A DNA stretch of 64,000 nt from Dillenia suffruticosa (lineage: Eukaryota > Streptophyta > Magnoliopsida > Dilleniales > Dilleniaceae). The DNA is taken from the NCBI GenBank assembly GCA_033439265.1, contig JAVTVX010000002.1:16643674-16707673 (forward strand), given 5' to 3'. Position 1 is the first letter of the stretch, and each line of letters starts with the position of its first letter. A program made the translations under genes and the position numbers. Of this stretch, positions 35,959-48,905 are shown in pieces. A model generated the notes under the pieces. The model searched no databases. It saw only the letters and a program-made list of their open reading frames with translations, and was not told the DNA's origin.

Positions 35959-38900
35959 CAGTTTTTGCATTGTAAGAAGGAAGTCCGAGACTAGGGAGGC
36001 TAGAGATTCCTGCAGGTCTAGAACATATTAATCATCGCTGAGTTATCTTAACTTAGTTTCCTTCATGTTTTAGTGAAAATTCTAAGAGTCTTTGGTGTTT
36101 TATTTTCCGGTCTCTGACTCATTGATTCGATTTTTCATCTAAAATACTCTTATTTGTTTCTAGTTAATTTGCTTTAAAATTTTTTATTTTGGATGACTGT
36201 TTTGTTAACTTTTGTTCGTATTGATTGCAAGGTAGCTGAGGAGCTTGTAAAACGTTTGAAATTGGCAGTGATGTTCACTCATGCTTCCTAAAAGATCTTG
36301 AGTTTAGACAATTAGAGATACCACATTTTTCAGTAGCGAAGGTTATTTGATCTGTTTATTTGTCTCAAGATAAACTTCTGATGCTATCTTCAAAATCAGG
36401 GTATTTCCTTTTCATTGCATTCGTAAGTTCTAGTACATGTATTTTATCAAACATGATAAATTAATAAATTTATTAAAAATTGATGCATGTATTTGCACGT
36501 TAAATTAATTAATAAATTCAAAATTATGTGATTTTATCAAATATGTCCATATAATACTAATTCTCTTTGGAATATTATAGACTCTTATGTTAACTTTTAT
36601 TAAAGCCTAAAATTAGGATAGCATTAATCGGTAATTAAAAGTTAATCTAAGAGATTGTAATTTATAGAGACCCCATAGCCACTGCAATTCACTTTGGTTT
36701 AATTTATACATCTCCGTAATCCTACTTCAAGTAAAATTACTCACCAAGCTATGTAAACCTATTGATAATCGGATATATGTAAAGAGTTGCTAATGCAGGT
36801 TATGGAATTCAAATCAAACTCAAATAGAGTTAAATCATTTTTAATATGAATTTTTATAAACTTCAAATTAATCAAATAATATTAATTTCTTAATATAAAA
36901 AAGAATACTTAAATGTTAATACCACATGTACATGGGAAATGGTACTTAGAAATTGATCTTTATAATCTATGCCTGGTATATCTTTTAAATGAAATTTTAG
37001 ATTCGAATATTGTATATGTAAAAAAATGATCATTTTTGCCGCTTAATCATGTCCAATGTGAATATTGGATTCCAATTGTTTATTTTGAAAACAAAGAATT
37101 GATATTTATATTTTAATATCTTGAAATTACTAATTAGAAATTCAACATTATCCGTCCATTCAACAAAAACTTGAAAATAAATTTACTAAAAGTTTAGGAT
37201 AAAGAGTTTTGTGGTAAATATGGTTATATCCTTAGAAATTACGAAACTTAAAAATTGGTTCCACATGTACTACATAATCTGAAGCTTATAAAAATTCTTA
37301 AGATAAGACAATTTACTGTGAATGAACCTAAGATAAGACAATTTGAGTAAAAATTGTAACAAACTCTGCCGGCTTTAATTCGTAGTTATCTAGCAGCATG
37401 CATACATATAAATATATGCTATGCACACAATCACACGCACGTACACACACACAAACACACATCGAGGTCGTAGAAAACATGTTTTGACAAAGCATACATT
37501 TTTGTTTTCTTTAAATTCTTTGTCTAGTCTTCATTATTTTGTGAATAAATTTTGCAGTCTGCACAATGTCATGCCCTTCGTGTTGTAATTCAGAAGAAGC
37601 CATTGAAGTATTGTTGAAAAATCCTTTTTTTTTTTAAATATACGCCTTGTAAAATATTAACTTTCTTTATTTATTGTTTCCTCGTAAAATGTTTATTTGT
37701 TTTTATTTGACTCAATATACTTGCAGTTGTATATGCTGGTTCTACGCAAAATGGGGTGCCATCATTGCAATGACAATCTCCTGAAGTCTATCGATTGATG
37801 TACCCATCAATTTTGTGCTAAATTCTTCCACTAGTTCTTCTCGTGATTCATTTTTTCTTTTGAAAATAAAATATTTTTATTAAAATTTTTTATACTCACC
37901 AATTTACTGAATTTATTTCGTACGAAAAATAAGATATAATATAATTTGGTGAAAAGGGATCTCTGAATTTTAGGCTTGGTTGTAGTTGTGGCAATCGCAA
38001 TGGTTTTTGAAAGCTAAGGGTCTTAAGCGAGTTTAAAAGGTATTTACTTCAAAGTTTAGTTATGGAGTCTCGCCCAGTGAGAAGATGCATTGCAGGACAA
38101 CAATGGTGGCGTGTGGTGATGATTTTAAGACAAAGGAATGGTGCAATTAGTTGTAGAACATGAGTTTGAGAAGATGTGTTGGGAAAAAAAAGAAGATGAT
38201 TGTGATGCAGGAGAGAGAAAGGAGAAGTTTCTTTTTATTTATTATTTATTTACAAAAGGGGAGGGACAAAGTGAGAATGCCAGTTTTGAATAGCAGTGTT
38301 GGAACCATATGGTTAAGTGTATTTTTCCCTTGATACTTTTATAATGAGAAATTCATTATTTTTTTTTTTTCTTTTATGCATTTGATAATTATAAATTTTT
38401 TTGCGGTCCCTATGGTTAGACTACCATTTGGTATATAAAATTTCGTCCTGACTAATCTGGACCGATTTTACTGTCAGACCTTATTTGAGGGGAGGTCTCC
38501 TAACATTATTTTTTCTATACCCAGGAAGAGTCGAACTCCCGACCTAGTTAAGAAATGAAGATATCATTTCCACCTACGCCAACAAGTGTTTATAAATTTA
38601 ATGAAACATATCTTTTGGCAATTGAAATATATCTTTTGACACTTGAAATATATCTTTTCCCAATTCAAAATTCAACTCCTTTTCTCCTCCCCCGGAGATT
38701 CTATGCCTTTGCAAAGAAGCAAAATGTCAGAGGGTGTATAGTTTTCTTATCACGATAGAATTAAGCCACAAGTGGTAGAATAAGACCAATCCCCAGTATC
38801 AGGAAGATCAGAGCTGGCTAATTCAAATTGTGTATATAGGAATTATATATTCCCTTTTGTAATTGAATTTTTATATATAATTTTATAAATTTAGTACCAC

Positions 38901-39351
38901 CAAAATTTGCCAATATAGGTTTATTTATGAGAATTCTCCAGACAAAAATCATTGCTTTTTTTAATTTTATTTTTACTTTTTTAATTATTTGTTTTAGGCA
39001 TCACCTTTTTTTGGGTCGAGCATAATTTGTACAATAGAAGGAATCCTTAAAAATAGTTCATGTGACGTGATTGGTTGACACAAGCTTAAATCTTATTGGA
39101 TAAATATCCACACAAGATTCAAACTAAAAGCTAAGAACAAAAAAATAATTATATTAATAACGAATTTGAATTTATCAACAAATTTTAAGTATCTGTTAAG
39201 CATTAAAGAGATGATAAAAGATAAATGTCCAATCAAAATAATTAAAAAATAGTCTTTTTTCTTATCATCATCCTCCCATGTTTTAAATAGAACTCAAGAT
39301 AGAGAGGGAGAAAGAGATCAGAGAGAGAGAGAGAGTGTGTATTGAAGAAGA
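35959..39351 (+). repeat. Spacer between NAC copies 3 and 4
   Basis: The left part (35959 to about 37430) is collinear with the spacer after copy 1; the right part (about 37430-39351) is long-type upstream sequence like that of copies 3 and 6. One diverged 126-bp-type monomer lies near 37720-37840. The family 2 SINE site near 37475 is empty (gaaaacatgttttgacaaag), while the family 1 SINE is present at 38396-38589. No other gene is seen. Confidence 0.7.
38382..38600 (-). mobile_element. tRNA-derived SINE (family 1) upstream of NAC copy 4
   Basis: The body is about 38396-38589 and is the same insertion as before copies 3 and 6, but more diverged (tatataaaatttcgtcctga where the others have tatctgaggttttgccccga). 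The B box gagtcgaactcccgacct is visible in reverse. The left flank gataattataaatt is kept; the right duplicate is shortened to tataaattt. Confidence 0.7.
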
Positions 39352-40773
39352 ATGACAAATATGGCTTTTGTTTCAAGATTGGAAGAAGCTGGTTTACCAT
39401 TATCACACCTTCCGACTCAAAAAGATCTTAACTACTTTGAGACTCTTCCTCCTGGGTTCAGATTCAAACCGTCCGACCAAGAACTCGTCGAGTATTACTT
39501 GAAGAATAAGGTTGATGGTCGACCGTTGCCTCCCAACAAGATCATCAATGATGATATTTATCTCGGAAGCCCTGGGTGCTTATTAGGTCAGAAATATTCT
39601 CGGTTTTTTTGTTGTATTTTCTTTGAACATATAATATATATTTTTATTATTCATCTTTTATATTTGAAGGTTTTCTTGGGTTTCGGTACGTTTCTTGTAT
39701 TGTATATCTTTGTTACAAAGATGAAAATAAAAATTTACTTGATTTTAAAAATTTGCTAGATCTCTTGATATTTTCTTATTGTGCGATCTTTTTCTTCTTT
39801 TATTTATTTAATTTAATATTTATTTCTTGATAATTCTGATAAAAATAAAATGATCATTTATGTGTACTTTTCTATTTTTATTTATTTTTTATTTTTTCCT
39901 TCACCTAAAACTCCAAAACCAAGCACAGGTGCTTGAAAAGTAATTACCATTGACTTTGAGTTTTTTACAGTTATTATTTATTTATTTAATTGTGTAAAAC
40001 CCTTAACTCGCTTGCCTGTTTGGGTTACTTTTTAGTTAAACAGTGATAGGCCTCCCTATGTAAATCATGTTACTTTTTTGGGTTTCATTTTATAGTTTTA
40101 TTGGGAGTTTTGTTTTTTTTTTTTTTGCATGACTTCTTTAAATCTTCTTGTTTCTCCGGTGTTGCTTTATACGATGCATTTACACGTAGGGCACGTGTAC
40201 AAATGTGTGTGTGAGGGATTGTGCATGTGTGTTTGTTTGTATGCATTCAAGTGTGTCATTTTGTTTCATGCAGGCATACAATGAAAATATGATTTTATAT
40301 TCGGAAAAGATTATAAATCAGTAAGATTACTTTTTTTTTTAATAATAATATGTTAAATCTGTTTTGATATAATTTCTACGTTAATTCAAATATTCATATT
40401 TGATAATATAATCGAAGACTATGGTAACATATAATTTGATAGCGTGTTACTTGGGAACAGTATGCCTGGTCTGCTTCCTCCTCCTATCCAAGTCCAAGCC
40501 CCACAAAGAGAATTTTACAATGGAGGGATGATGGATGAGGCACGGAATGGCTTTCCAATGTACGCAAGACCAATTTCTCAATATGGGGTGCCTAGTGAAA
40601 ATCATTTCAATCATTTGCATCATGTTGTGCTGCCTTCTGTGGAAGCAAACAGCTACTTGAATGCTTTATTTGGATTTGGAAGCACTGGGTTTTCTGAAGA
40701 TGAGTTTCCATATTCGGAGTACAATGGTCCTTGGAAGACTCTGTTTGATAACCCAAAGCCACCAACACTTTAA
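39352..40773 (+). pseudogene. NAC domain gene, copy 4 (long type, exon 2 deleted)
   Basis: Exon 1 (39352-39586) is open and encodes LPPGFRFKPSDQELVEYYL and the start of subdomain B. Intron 1 then runs normally to tagcgtgttacttg (ending near 40453), where it jumps directly into the middle of exon 3 (acttgggaacagtatgcc). All of exon 2, intron 2 and the first part of exon 3 are missing, removing NAC subdomains C, D and E. The remaining exon 3 portion (to 40773) still encodes the QVQAPQREFYNGG...NGPWKTLFDNPKPPTL end in an open frame. The five bases acttg are shared by both sides of the deletion. The protein cannot form a NAC DNA-binding domain. The upstream core element ttttaaata and GA-rich leader are intact. 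Confidence 0.88.
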
Positions 40774-40899
40774 CAGCATTTGCATTTTCAGAAGGAAGTC
40801 CGAGTCGAGGGAGGTTAGAGACTCCTGCTGGTCTAGAACATATTAATCACAGCTGAATTATCTTAACTTAGTTTCCTTCGTGTTTTCGTGAAAATTCTA

Positions 40900-41357
40900 A
40901 CGGTCGGATACAAGAGATCCCTTGTTTACTACAAAGGCAACACTCGTCATGGAAACAAGACTGACTGGTTGATGCATGAGTATACGCACCGCTCTGATCC
41001 CATCAGAATAGGCACCAGTGACAAGAGGGTTTGTGTAATATCTTTCTCTTTACACACTTTTGCTTCTTTCATTTTGTTTATCTTCACCTTTTTATTTATT
41101 TTCTTTCTTTGTAGTTGGATGATATTGTTCCGTGTAAAATCTACAAGAAAGTGGCTAAAGGGGAGAAGGGAGAAAAGGCTGAACGTGGGGCTGATCACCC
41201 GGTAACTTCTGACAATGGTCCCATTGAAGCAAACGGATACTTGAATTCTTTATTAGGATTTGGAAGCACTGGGTTTTGTGAAGATGATTTTGCATATTCG
41301 GTGTACAATGTTCCCTGGGAGCTTCTATTTGATGACCTAGAGCCACCTACGCTTTAA
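40900..41357 (+). pseudogene. Partial short-type NAC copy after copy 4
   Basis: It has the same acggtc junction (40900-40905) between long-type 3' UTR and exon 2 as at 35484. The exon 2 fragment ends at 41028, and exon 3 (41115-41357) is in frame to the end (LDDIVPCKIYKKVAKG...FDDLEPPTL), without the one-base loss seen in the other two partial copies. Distinctive changes are gatcacccggtaacttctga (a short loss of the QGGASSAP stretch) and SLLGFG. It lacks promoter, start and the first half of the NAC domain. Confidence 0.83.
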
Positions 41358-43544
41358 CAGTTTTTGCATTGTAAGAAGGAAGTTCGAGACTAGGGAGTTT
41401 AGAGATTCCTGCAGGTCTAGAACATAGTAATTACAGCTGAATTATCTTAACTTAGTTCCCTTTACGTTTTAGTGAAAATTCTAACGGTCTTTGGTGTTTT
41501 ATTGCCCTCATTGATTCGATTTTTCAACTAACATACTCTTTTTCTTTTCTAGTTAATTGTATTTAAAATTTTTTATTTTGGATAACTGTTTTGTTAACTT
41601 TTGTTGGTATCGATGCACAAGGTAGCTAAGGAGTTTGCAAAAAGCCCAAAATTAGCAGTGATGTTCACTTATGCTTCCTAAAGGATTTTGTGTTTAGACA
41701 ACTAGAGATAACACATTCTTCAGTAGTGAATGTTATTCGATCTGCTTATTTGTTTCAAAATTAACTTCTGACTCTTTCTTCAAAATCGGAGTATTTCCTC
41801 CTCATTGCATTCGTAAGTTTTGGTGATAGGAGCTTGGAGATCAAGACTGCAAAGAGGAGATTAAAATTTTATATAGCATACATTTTCTATCTAAGTGTTT
41901 GTAATAATTACAAATTTATTATATTAATATTTAGAGGTTTAAAATAACATTCATGTTAAGTTTACGTACATAATATATATATATATATCAATCGAACATA
42001 GTTTCAAGAATGTAGTTCAAGGAACCGGAGAGCAATTTATTTCTAATACTATTTTTGAGTTAATACTTACGTTATGTTTAAAACCCAATTTTGCAATTTT
42101 TAAAATCTTTATGGTATTGATAATTATTTTAAGGTTCTAATGTTGTATTTAATAATATTTTTTTAATTGCTAACAATTTTATATGGGGAATTAGGGATAG
42201 AAGAATCTATGATGGAATTGAACCGTACAAAAGTAAATAATCTCTTGTCAATGAGAAGACCAATTGGAATTATGATGACAAAGGGGCTATTGGCATTGTT
42301 TTCTAATCACATTAAAAAATCACTAACATGCGTATAAATTGAGTCCAGTGCATTTGATTTTACTCCTTTTTTTTCTTTAATTTTAGTACTAATAATCTCA
42401 GTGTATTTTTCTTTAATTCTCATTGGAATATAATAAACTCATATGTTAAAATTTTATTAAAGTCTAAAATTAGGATAGCATTAATTGATAATTAAAAGAC
42501 TCTATATAGCCACGGGGATTTGGTTTAATTTATACAGCTCCATGATCCTACTTCAAGTAAAATTACTCACAAAGCTATCAAAACCTATTGATAATCAGAT
42601 ACATGTAAAGAGTTGCCAATGCAGGTTATGGAATTCAAATCAAATTCAAATAGAGTTAAATCCTCTCTAATTAATACAATGAATTTTTATAAACTTCAAA
42701 TTAATCAAATAATATTAATTTCTAAATAAAAAAATAATACTTAAATGTTAATACCACAAATATGTGGGAAAGGGTACTTAGAAATTGATCTTTATAACCA
42801 ACGCCTAGTATATCTTTTAAGTAAAATTTTAAATTCGAATATTGTATATATATAAAGAATCAGATCTTAATCAAGTTCAATATGATTACTGGATTCCAAT
42901 TGTTTATTTCAAAAAAAAAAAAAAGAATTGGTTTTTATATTTTAATATTTTAAAATTACCAATTAGAAATTCAACATTATCCGGCCATTCAACAAAAACT
43001 TGAAAATAAATTTACTAAAAGTTCAAGATAAAGAGTTTAGTGATAAATATAGTTATATCCTTAGAAATTACGAAACTTAAAAATTTGTTCCGCATGTACT
43101 ACATGATTTGAAACTTATAAAAATTCTTAATTCGAAATTTACGGTGAATGAACTTCAGATAAGACAGATTGAGTAAAAATTTTAACAAAATCTGCTAGTT
43201 TTAATTCGTAGTTATCTAGCAACATGCATACACATATATATATATATATGTATGCTATGCACACAAACACACGCACGTAGACACACAAACACACATCAGG
43301 CTGGTAGAAGACATATTTAACAATGCACATAATTTTAGAAGTGAGAAATTCTCAGCTTTTGTCTCTAATTTATAGCTTTGAATTGTCTGTCTAGTTCTCA
43401 TTTCGAAGTCTGCACAATGTTATGCCCTTCGTGTTTTAATTCAGAAGAAGCCATGGATGTATTGTAGAAAATTATTTTCTTTTTTCTTTTTTTAAATACA
43501 CGCATTTTAAAATGTACACTTGCTTTTATTTATTGTTACCTTGT

Positions 43545-44165
43545 AAAATGTTAATTTGTTTTTATTTGACTAAATACATGCAATTGGCTATGCTGGTTCT
43601 ATGCAAAATGGATTGCTTCAACTGCTGTCACAATCTCTTGGAGCCCATGGATCGTTCAATCCATCAATTTTGAGTGTTAATATGTTTTTATTTGACTAAA
43701 TACATATAGTTGGCTTTACTGGTTCTATACAAAATGTGTTGCTTTAACTCTTCTGGAGTCTATGGATCGATCAATCCATCAATTTTGAGTGTTAATTTGT
43801 TTTTATTTGATTAAATACATGCAGTTGGCTGTGTTGGTTCTATGCAAAATGGGTTTCTTTAACTGTAGCCACAATCTCCTGGAGTTTATGGATCGATCAA
43901 TCTATCAATTTTCAGTGCTTATTTGTTTTTATTTGACTAAATACATACAGTTAGCTATACTAGTTCTTTACAAAATGGGTTTCTTTAACTGTAGTCACAA
44001 TCTCTTGAAGTCCATGGATCGATCAATACATCAATTTTCAATGCCAATTTGTTTTTATTTGACTAAATACATATAGTTGGCTGTGCCGGCTCTATGCAAA
44101 ATGGGTTGCTTTAATTGCAATCACAATCTCCTAGAGTCTTTGGATCGATAAATCCTTCAATTTTG
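43545..44165 (+). repeat. ~126-bp tandem repeat upstream of NAC copy 5
   Basis: Five monomers, with tttgactaaatacat starting at 43565, 43691, 43806 (tttgattaaat), 43932 and 44058, giving spacings of 126, 115, 126 and 126 bp. Because 126 is a multiple of three, an apparent 95-codon open frame runs through at 43789-44076, but it is only the repeat read in one frame. Confidence 0.88.
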
Positions 44166-45156
44166 AGTTAAAATCTTCCTCAAGTTATTCTCATGATTCA
44201 TTTTTTTTTCTTTTGAAAAAAAATATTTTTATTAAATTTTTTTATACTCATCAATTTACTGAATTTGTTTCGTTACGAAAAATAAAATATAATATAATTT
44301 GGTCAAAAGGGATGTCTGAATTTTTGGCTTGGTTGTAGTTGTGGCGATCGCAATGGTTTTTGAAAGCTAAGGGTCTTAATCGAGTTTAAATGTTATTTAC
44401 CTCAAATTTTGGTAATTGAGTCTTGCCCTGTAAGTTGCAGGACAACAGCGGTGGTGTATGGGGATGCTTTTTAGACAAAGAAACATTACAGTAGAGATGA
44501 ATTCGTAGTGATTGTTTCGAGACAAAGGAAGGGTACAACTAATAGTAGAAGACGAGCTTGAGAAGTTGTGTTGGAAAAATGAGATGATTGTAATGCAGGA
44601 GAGAGAAAGGAGAAGTTTTTTCTATTTCTTTTTTTAACTACAAAAAGGAAGGGACAGAGTGAGAATGCCAGTTTTGATGTAGCAGTTTCGGAACCATATG
44701 GTTAAGTGTACATTTCACTTGATTCTTTTATAATGAGAAATTCCTTTTTTTTTTTTTTTTGCTTTGATGCATTTGATAATCATAAAGTTATTGAAACCAG
44801 ATTTGCACCGATCAAATATATCTTTTGGCAATTGAAGTATATCTTTTAGCAATTCAAAATTTAACTTCTTTTTGGCATCACTTTTTTTTTTTTTTGCGGT
44901 AGAGCATAATTAGTACAATAGAAGGAATCCTAAAAAATAGTTCATGTGCTTGGTTGACACATTGCGGAAATCTTTTTGGTCCAAAATATTAGAACAAATA
45001 GGATAAATCTCAACACAAGATTCAAACTAAAAGATAACTATGAACAAATTTTTATAACCATCTCAAACATTAAAGAGATGATAAAAGATAAACTGTCCAA
45101 TCAAAATAATAAAAAAAAATAGTTTTTTTTCTTATAATCATCATCCCATATTTACT

Positions 45157-45165
45157 CTATATATA
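45157..45165 (+). promoter_or_regulatory. TATA box of NAC copy 5
   Basis: ctatatata lies about 90 bp before the ATG and is followed by a GA-rich leader (gagggagggagggagagaga). Confidence 0.6.
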
Positions 45166-45248
45166 GAGAGAGACTGTAAGTAAAACTCAAAGAGCGAGTG
45201 AGAGGGAGGGAGGGAGAGAGACAGAGTGTGTGTGCATGTTGAAGAAGA

Positions 45249-46971
45249 ATGACAAATATGGCTTTTGTTTCAAGATTGGAAGAAGCTGGTTCATCGTTAT
45301 CACACGCTCCGACTCAAGAGGATCTTAGCTACTTTGAGACTTTTCCTCCTGGGTTTAGATTCATACCGTCCAACCAAGAACTCATCGAGTACTACTTGAA
45401 GAATAAGGTCGAGGGTCGACCGTTGCCTCCCAACAAGATCATCAACGATGATATTTATCTCGGAAGTCCTGGGTACTTATTAGGTCAGAAATATTCTTGG
45501 TTTTTTTTTTGGAGTATTTTCTTTGAACATATAATATATATTTTTATTATTCATCTTTTATATTTGAAGGTTTTCTTGGGTTTCGGAATGTTTCTTGTAT
45601 TGTATATCTTTGTGATCTTTTTCTCTTCTTTTATTTATTTATTTTAATATTTATTTCTTGATAATTCTGATAAAAATAAAATGATCATTTATGTGTATTT
45701 TTCTATTTTTATTTATTATTTATTTTTTTCTTCGCCTAAAACTCCAAAACCATGCATAGGTTCTTGAAAAGTAATTACAATTTACTTTGTGTCTTTGACA
45801 TTTATTTATTTTTTATTTGCGTCAAACCCTTAACTCGATTGCTTGTTTGGATAACTTTTTAGTTAAACAGTGATGGGCCTCCCTCAATAAATCATGTTAC
45901 ATGGGTTTCAGTTATATTGGGTGGGTTTTTTTTTTTTTTTTTTTTTCATGACTTCTTTAAATCTTCTTGTTTCTCTGGTGTTGCTTTATACGATGCATTT
46001 ACATGTAGGGCAAGTGTACAAATGTGTGTGTGAGGGGTTGTGCATGTGTGGTTGTCTGTATACATTCAAGTGTCTCATGTTGTTTCATGCAAGCATACAA
46101 TAAAAATATGATTTTATATTCGGAAAAGAATATAAATCAGTAACATTAATTTTTTATAATAATAATATGTTAAATCTGTTTTGATATAATTTGTGCATTA
46201 ATTCAAATATTCATGTTTGATAATATAATCGAGGACTATGGTAACATATAATTTGGTAGCATGTTACTTGGGAGAGGATATTCATGAATGGAGGTGGAGC
46301 ATGACATAAAGTTTAATTTTGTTGTTTTAATTATATTTTGAACCAGAAAAATACAAGAAAATTTGGTCAGAAAGTGAATGCTGCTTCTTCACTCCAAGAA
46401 ACCGAAAGTACAAAAAAGGACATCGACCTGATCGGAGAGCCCTTGATGGGTACTGGAAGGCAACGGGATCTGACAAGTTAATTGTGTGTAGAAATACGGT
46501 CGGATACAAGAGATCCCTTGTTTACTACAAAGGCAATACTCATCATGGAAACAAGATCGACTGGTTGATGCATGAGTATACGCTCCGCTCTAATCCCATC
46601 AGAACAGGCACCAGTGACAAGAGGGTTTGTATAATATCTTTCTTTTTGCACACTTTTGCTTCTTTCATTTTGTTAATCTTCACCTTTTTATTTATTTTCT
46701 TTCTTTGTAGTTGGATGATGTTGTTCTGTGCAAAATCTACAAGAAAGTGGCTAAAGGGGAGAAGGGAGAAAAGGTTGAACGTGGGGCTGATCAGGGTGGA
46801 GTGTCTTCTGCCCCGGATACATCCGACAATGGTCCCAATGAAGCGAACGAATACCTGAATTCTTTATTTGGATTTGGAAGCACTGGGTTTTGTGAAGATG
46901 ATTTTCCATATTCGGTGTACAATGTTCCTTGGGAGCTTCTATTTGATGACCCAGAGCCACCGAAACTTTAA
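45249..46971 (+). CDS. NAC domain transcription factor, copy 5 (short type, intact)
   Basis: Exons 45249-45483, 46347-46624 and 46711-46971 join to 774 nt (257 aa), with phases 1 and 0. The NAC domain covers about 32-185 and the short acidic and aromatic tail ends FDDPEPPKL. Differences from copy 1 include the N-terminus SRLEEAGSSLSHAPTQEDL, IPSNQEL for IPSDQEL in subdomain A, a Cys for Tyr in the CYFFTP motif of subdomain C (gaatgctgcttc), and RSNPIRTG for RSDPIRTG. The Tyr-to-Cys change sits in a conserved part of the fold and could weaken it, but all frames and splice sites are intact. It is the counterpart of copy 2 in the roughly 17.5-kb duplication and shows that copy 2's truncated tail is the derived state. 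Confidence 0.88.
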
Positions 46972-47845
46972 CAGTTTTTGCATTGTAAGAAGGAAGACCG
47001 TGACTAGGGAAGTTAGAGATTCCTGCAGGTCTAGAACATATTAATCACAGCTGAATTATCTTAACTTAGTTTCCTTCATGTTTTAGTGAAAATTCTAACG
47101 GTCTTCGGTGTTTTATTGGTTAAAATTTTTTTATTTTGGATGACTGTTTTGTAAACTTTTGTTGGTACCGATGCGCAAGGTAGCTGAGGAGTTTGTAAAA
47201 CGTCAAAAATTGGCGGTGATGTTCACTTATGCTTCCTTAAGGATATTGAGTTTAGACAACTAGAGATACCACCTTCAGTAGTGAAAATTATTTGATCTGT
47301 TTATTTGTCTCAAGATAAACTTTTGACTCAATCTTCAAAATCAGAGTATTTCCTCTTTATTGCATTCGTAAGTTTTGGTGATAGGAAATTGGAGATCATG
47401 ACTGCAAAGGGGAGATTAAAATTCTATGTAGCATATATTTTCTATCTTAGTGTTTTTAATAATTACTTGTATATTATATTGACGTTTAGAGATTCAAAAT
47501 AACATTCATGTTAAATTTACATACATAATATATCAATCGAAATATAGTTTTAATAACGTAGTTTAAAGGAACTTGAGAGAAACCTATTTCTATCACTATG
47601 TTTGAGTTAATACTTATGCTAGGTTTAAAACCCAATTTCACAATTTTTAAAATCTTTATGGTATTGATACTCAGTCAGTGGTCATCATTTTTTTTGGGAT
47701 AGAAAAGTAGTAATTCTAAAAGCCCAATCCTACCTCTCCCCTTTGACAGAAACATGGGACTTCACCACTGAACTATCCTTTTGTTTGTTAAAAAAGAAAA
47801 AGTATAAAAAATTTTATTATATACTATGACGTGAGAGAAAGACAA

Positions 47846-47879
<34 letters not shown>

Positions 47880-48704
47880 ACTTGTATGTTAAATTTTTAT
47901 TAAAACCTAAAATTAGGATAGCATGAATCGACAATCAAAAGTTAATCTAAAGAGATTATAATTTACAAAGACTCCATAGCCACTGCGGTTCACCTTGACT
48001 TAATTTTTATAACTCCATAATCCTACTTCAAGTAAAATTACCCACTAAAAGCTAAGCAAACTTATCGATAATAATGTATGAAAAGAGTTGCAAATGCATG
48101 CAGGTTATGAAGTTCAACTCAAACTCTAATAGAGTTCAATCCTTTTTAATTAATACGTTGAATTTTTATACACTTCAAATTAATCAAATAATATTACTTT
48201 CTTAATATAAAAAAGAGTACTTAAATGTTAGTACCACATGTACGTGGAAAAGGGTATTTAGAAATTGATCTTTATAATCGATGCCTAGTGTACCTTTAAG
48301 TAAGATTTTTTGTTCAGGTATTATATATGGAGAAACTCCAATATGATTATGCGTGGTTTATCCCAAAGAATTAATCTTTATATTTTAATTTTTTGAAATT
48401 ACTATTAGAAATTCAACATTATCTAACTATTCAGCAAAAACTGTAAAATAAATTTACTAAAAATTTAAGATAAAGAGTTTGGCAGTAAATATGGTTATAT
48501 CCTAATAAATTACGAAATTTAAAAATTTGTTCTGCATGTACTACATAATTTGATGCTTATAAAAATTCTTAATTCGGAATTTACGATGAATGAACTTAAG
48601 ATAAGACAGATTGAGTAAAATTTGGGGTAAAATCTGCCGGCTTTCATTCGTAGTTATCTAGCAGCATACATATATTTAATATGTATGCTATACACACAAA
48701 CACA

Positions 48705-48905
48705 CAAGACATGTTTTTTTTAGGTATCATTCCAGTATCTGAAATTTTGCCCCAACTAATCTGAGTCGACCATGACCCACTTTGGAACAAGTCTCCCAAT
48801 GCTGATTTTTTCGTTTCTATGGGGATCGAAATGTCGAATATGATTAAGAGAAGTCAGTTTCTAAATCGACTGAACCATTAGATATCGGTGTGGAAGACAT
48901 GTTTT
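48705..48905 (-). mobile_element. tRNA-derived SINE (family 2) upstream of NAC copy 6
   Basis: The body is about 48717-48892 and sits at the same site as 31201-31407, flanked by aagacatgttt and gaagacatgtttt. It has a shorter poly-T (minus-strand poly-A) tail and several point differences (atggggatcgaaatgtcgaa for atggggatcgaaacccttaa). It marks the 29-33 kb and 47-51 kb spacers as sisters. Confidence 0.75.

Larger units (their letters stand above)
41358..45248 (+). repeat. Spacer between NAC copies 4 and 5 (nearly identical to 57256-61142)
   Basis: Landmarks recur at a constant offset of 15,894 bp in the spacer before copy 7, with very few differences. An exon-like stretch at 42190-42330 reads MELNRTKVNNLLSMRRPIG and continues GIMMTKGLLALFSNH before a stop. 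Diverged copies sit at 19095 and, nearly unchanged, at 58085, but I do not recognise it. The short-type upstream block with the 126-bp repeat follows. Confidence 0.75.

Noticed and set aside
43789-44076. A 95-codon open frame, repeated at 59683-59970, encoding an apparently repetitive Cys/Leu/Tyr-rich protein
   Set aside because: It is the 126-bp tandem repeat read in one frame. The period is a multiple of three, so a frame stays open by chance. There is no conserved start, and the repeats before copies 1 and 2 do not keep it open.
43545-44165. Tandem repeat considered as a CRISPR-like array
   Set aside because: Monomers are about 126 bp, imperfect and directly adjoining, without unique spacers, in a plant nuclear genome.
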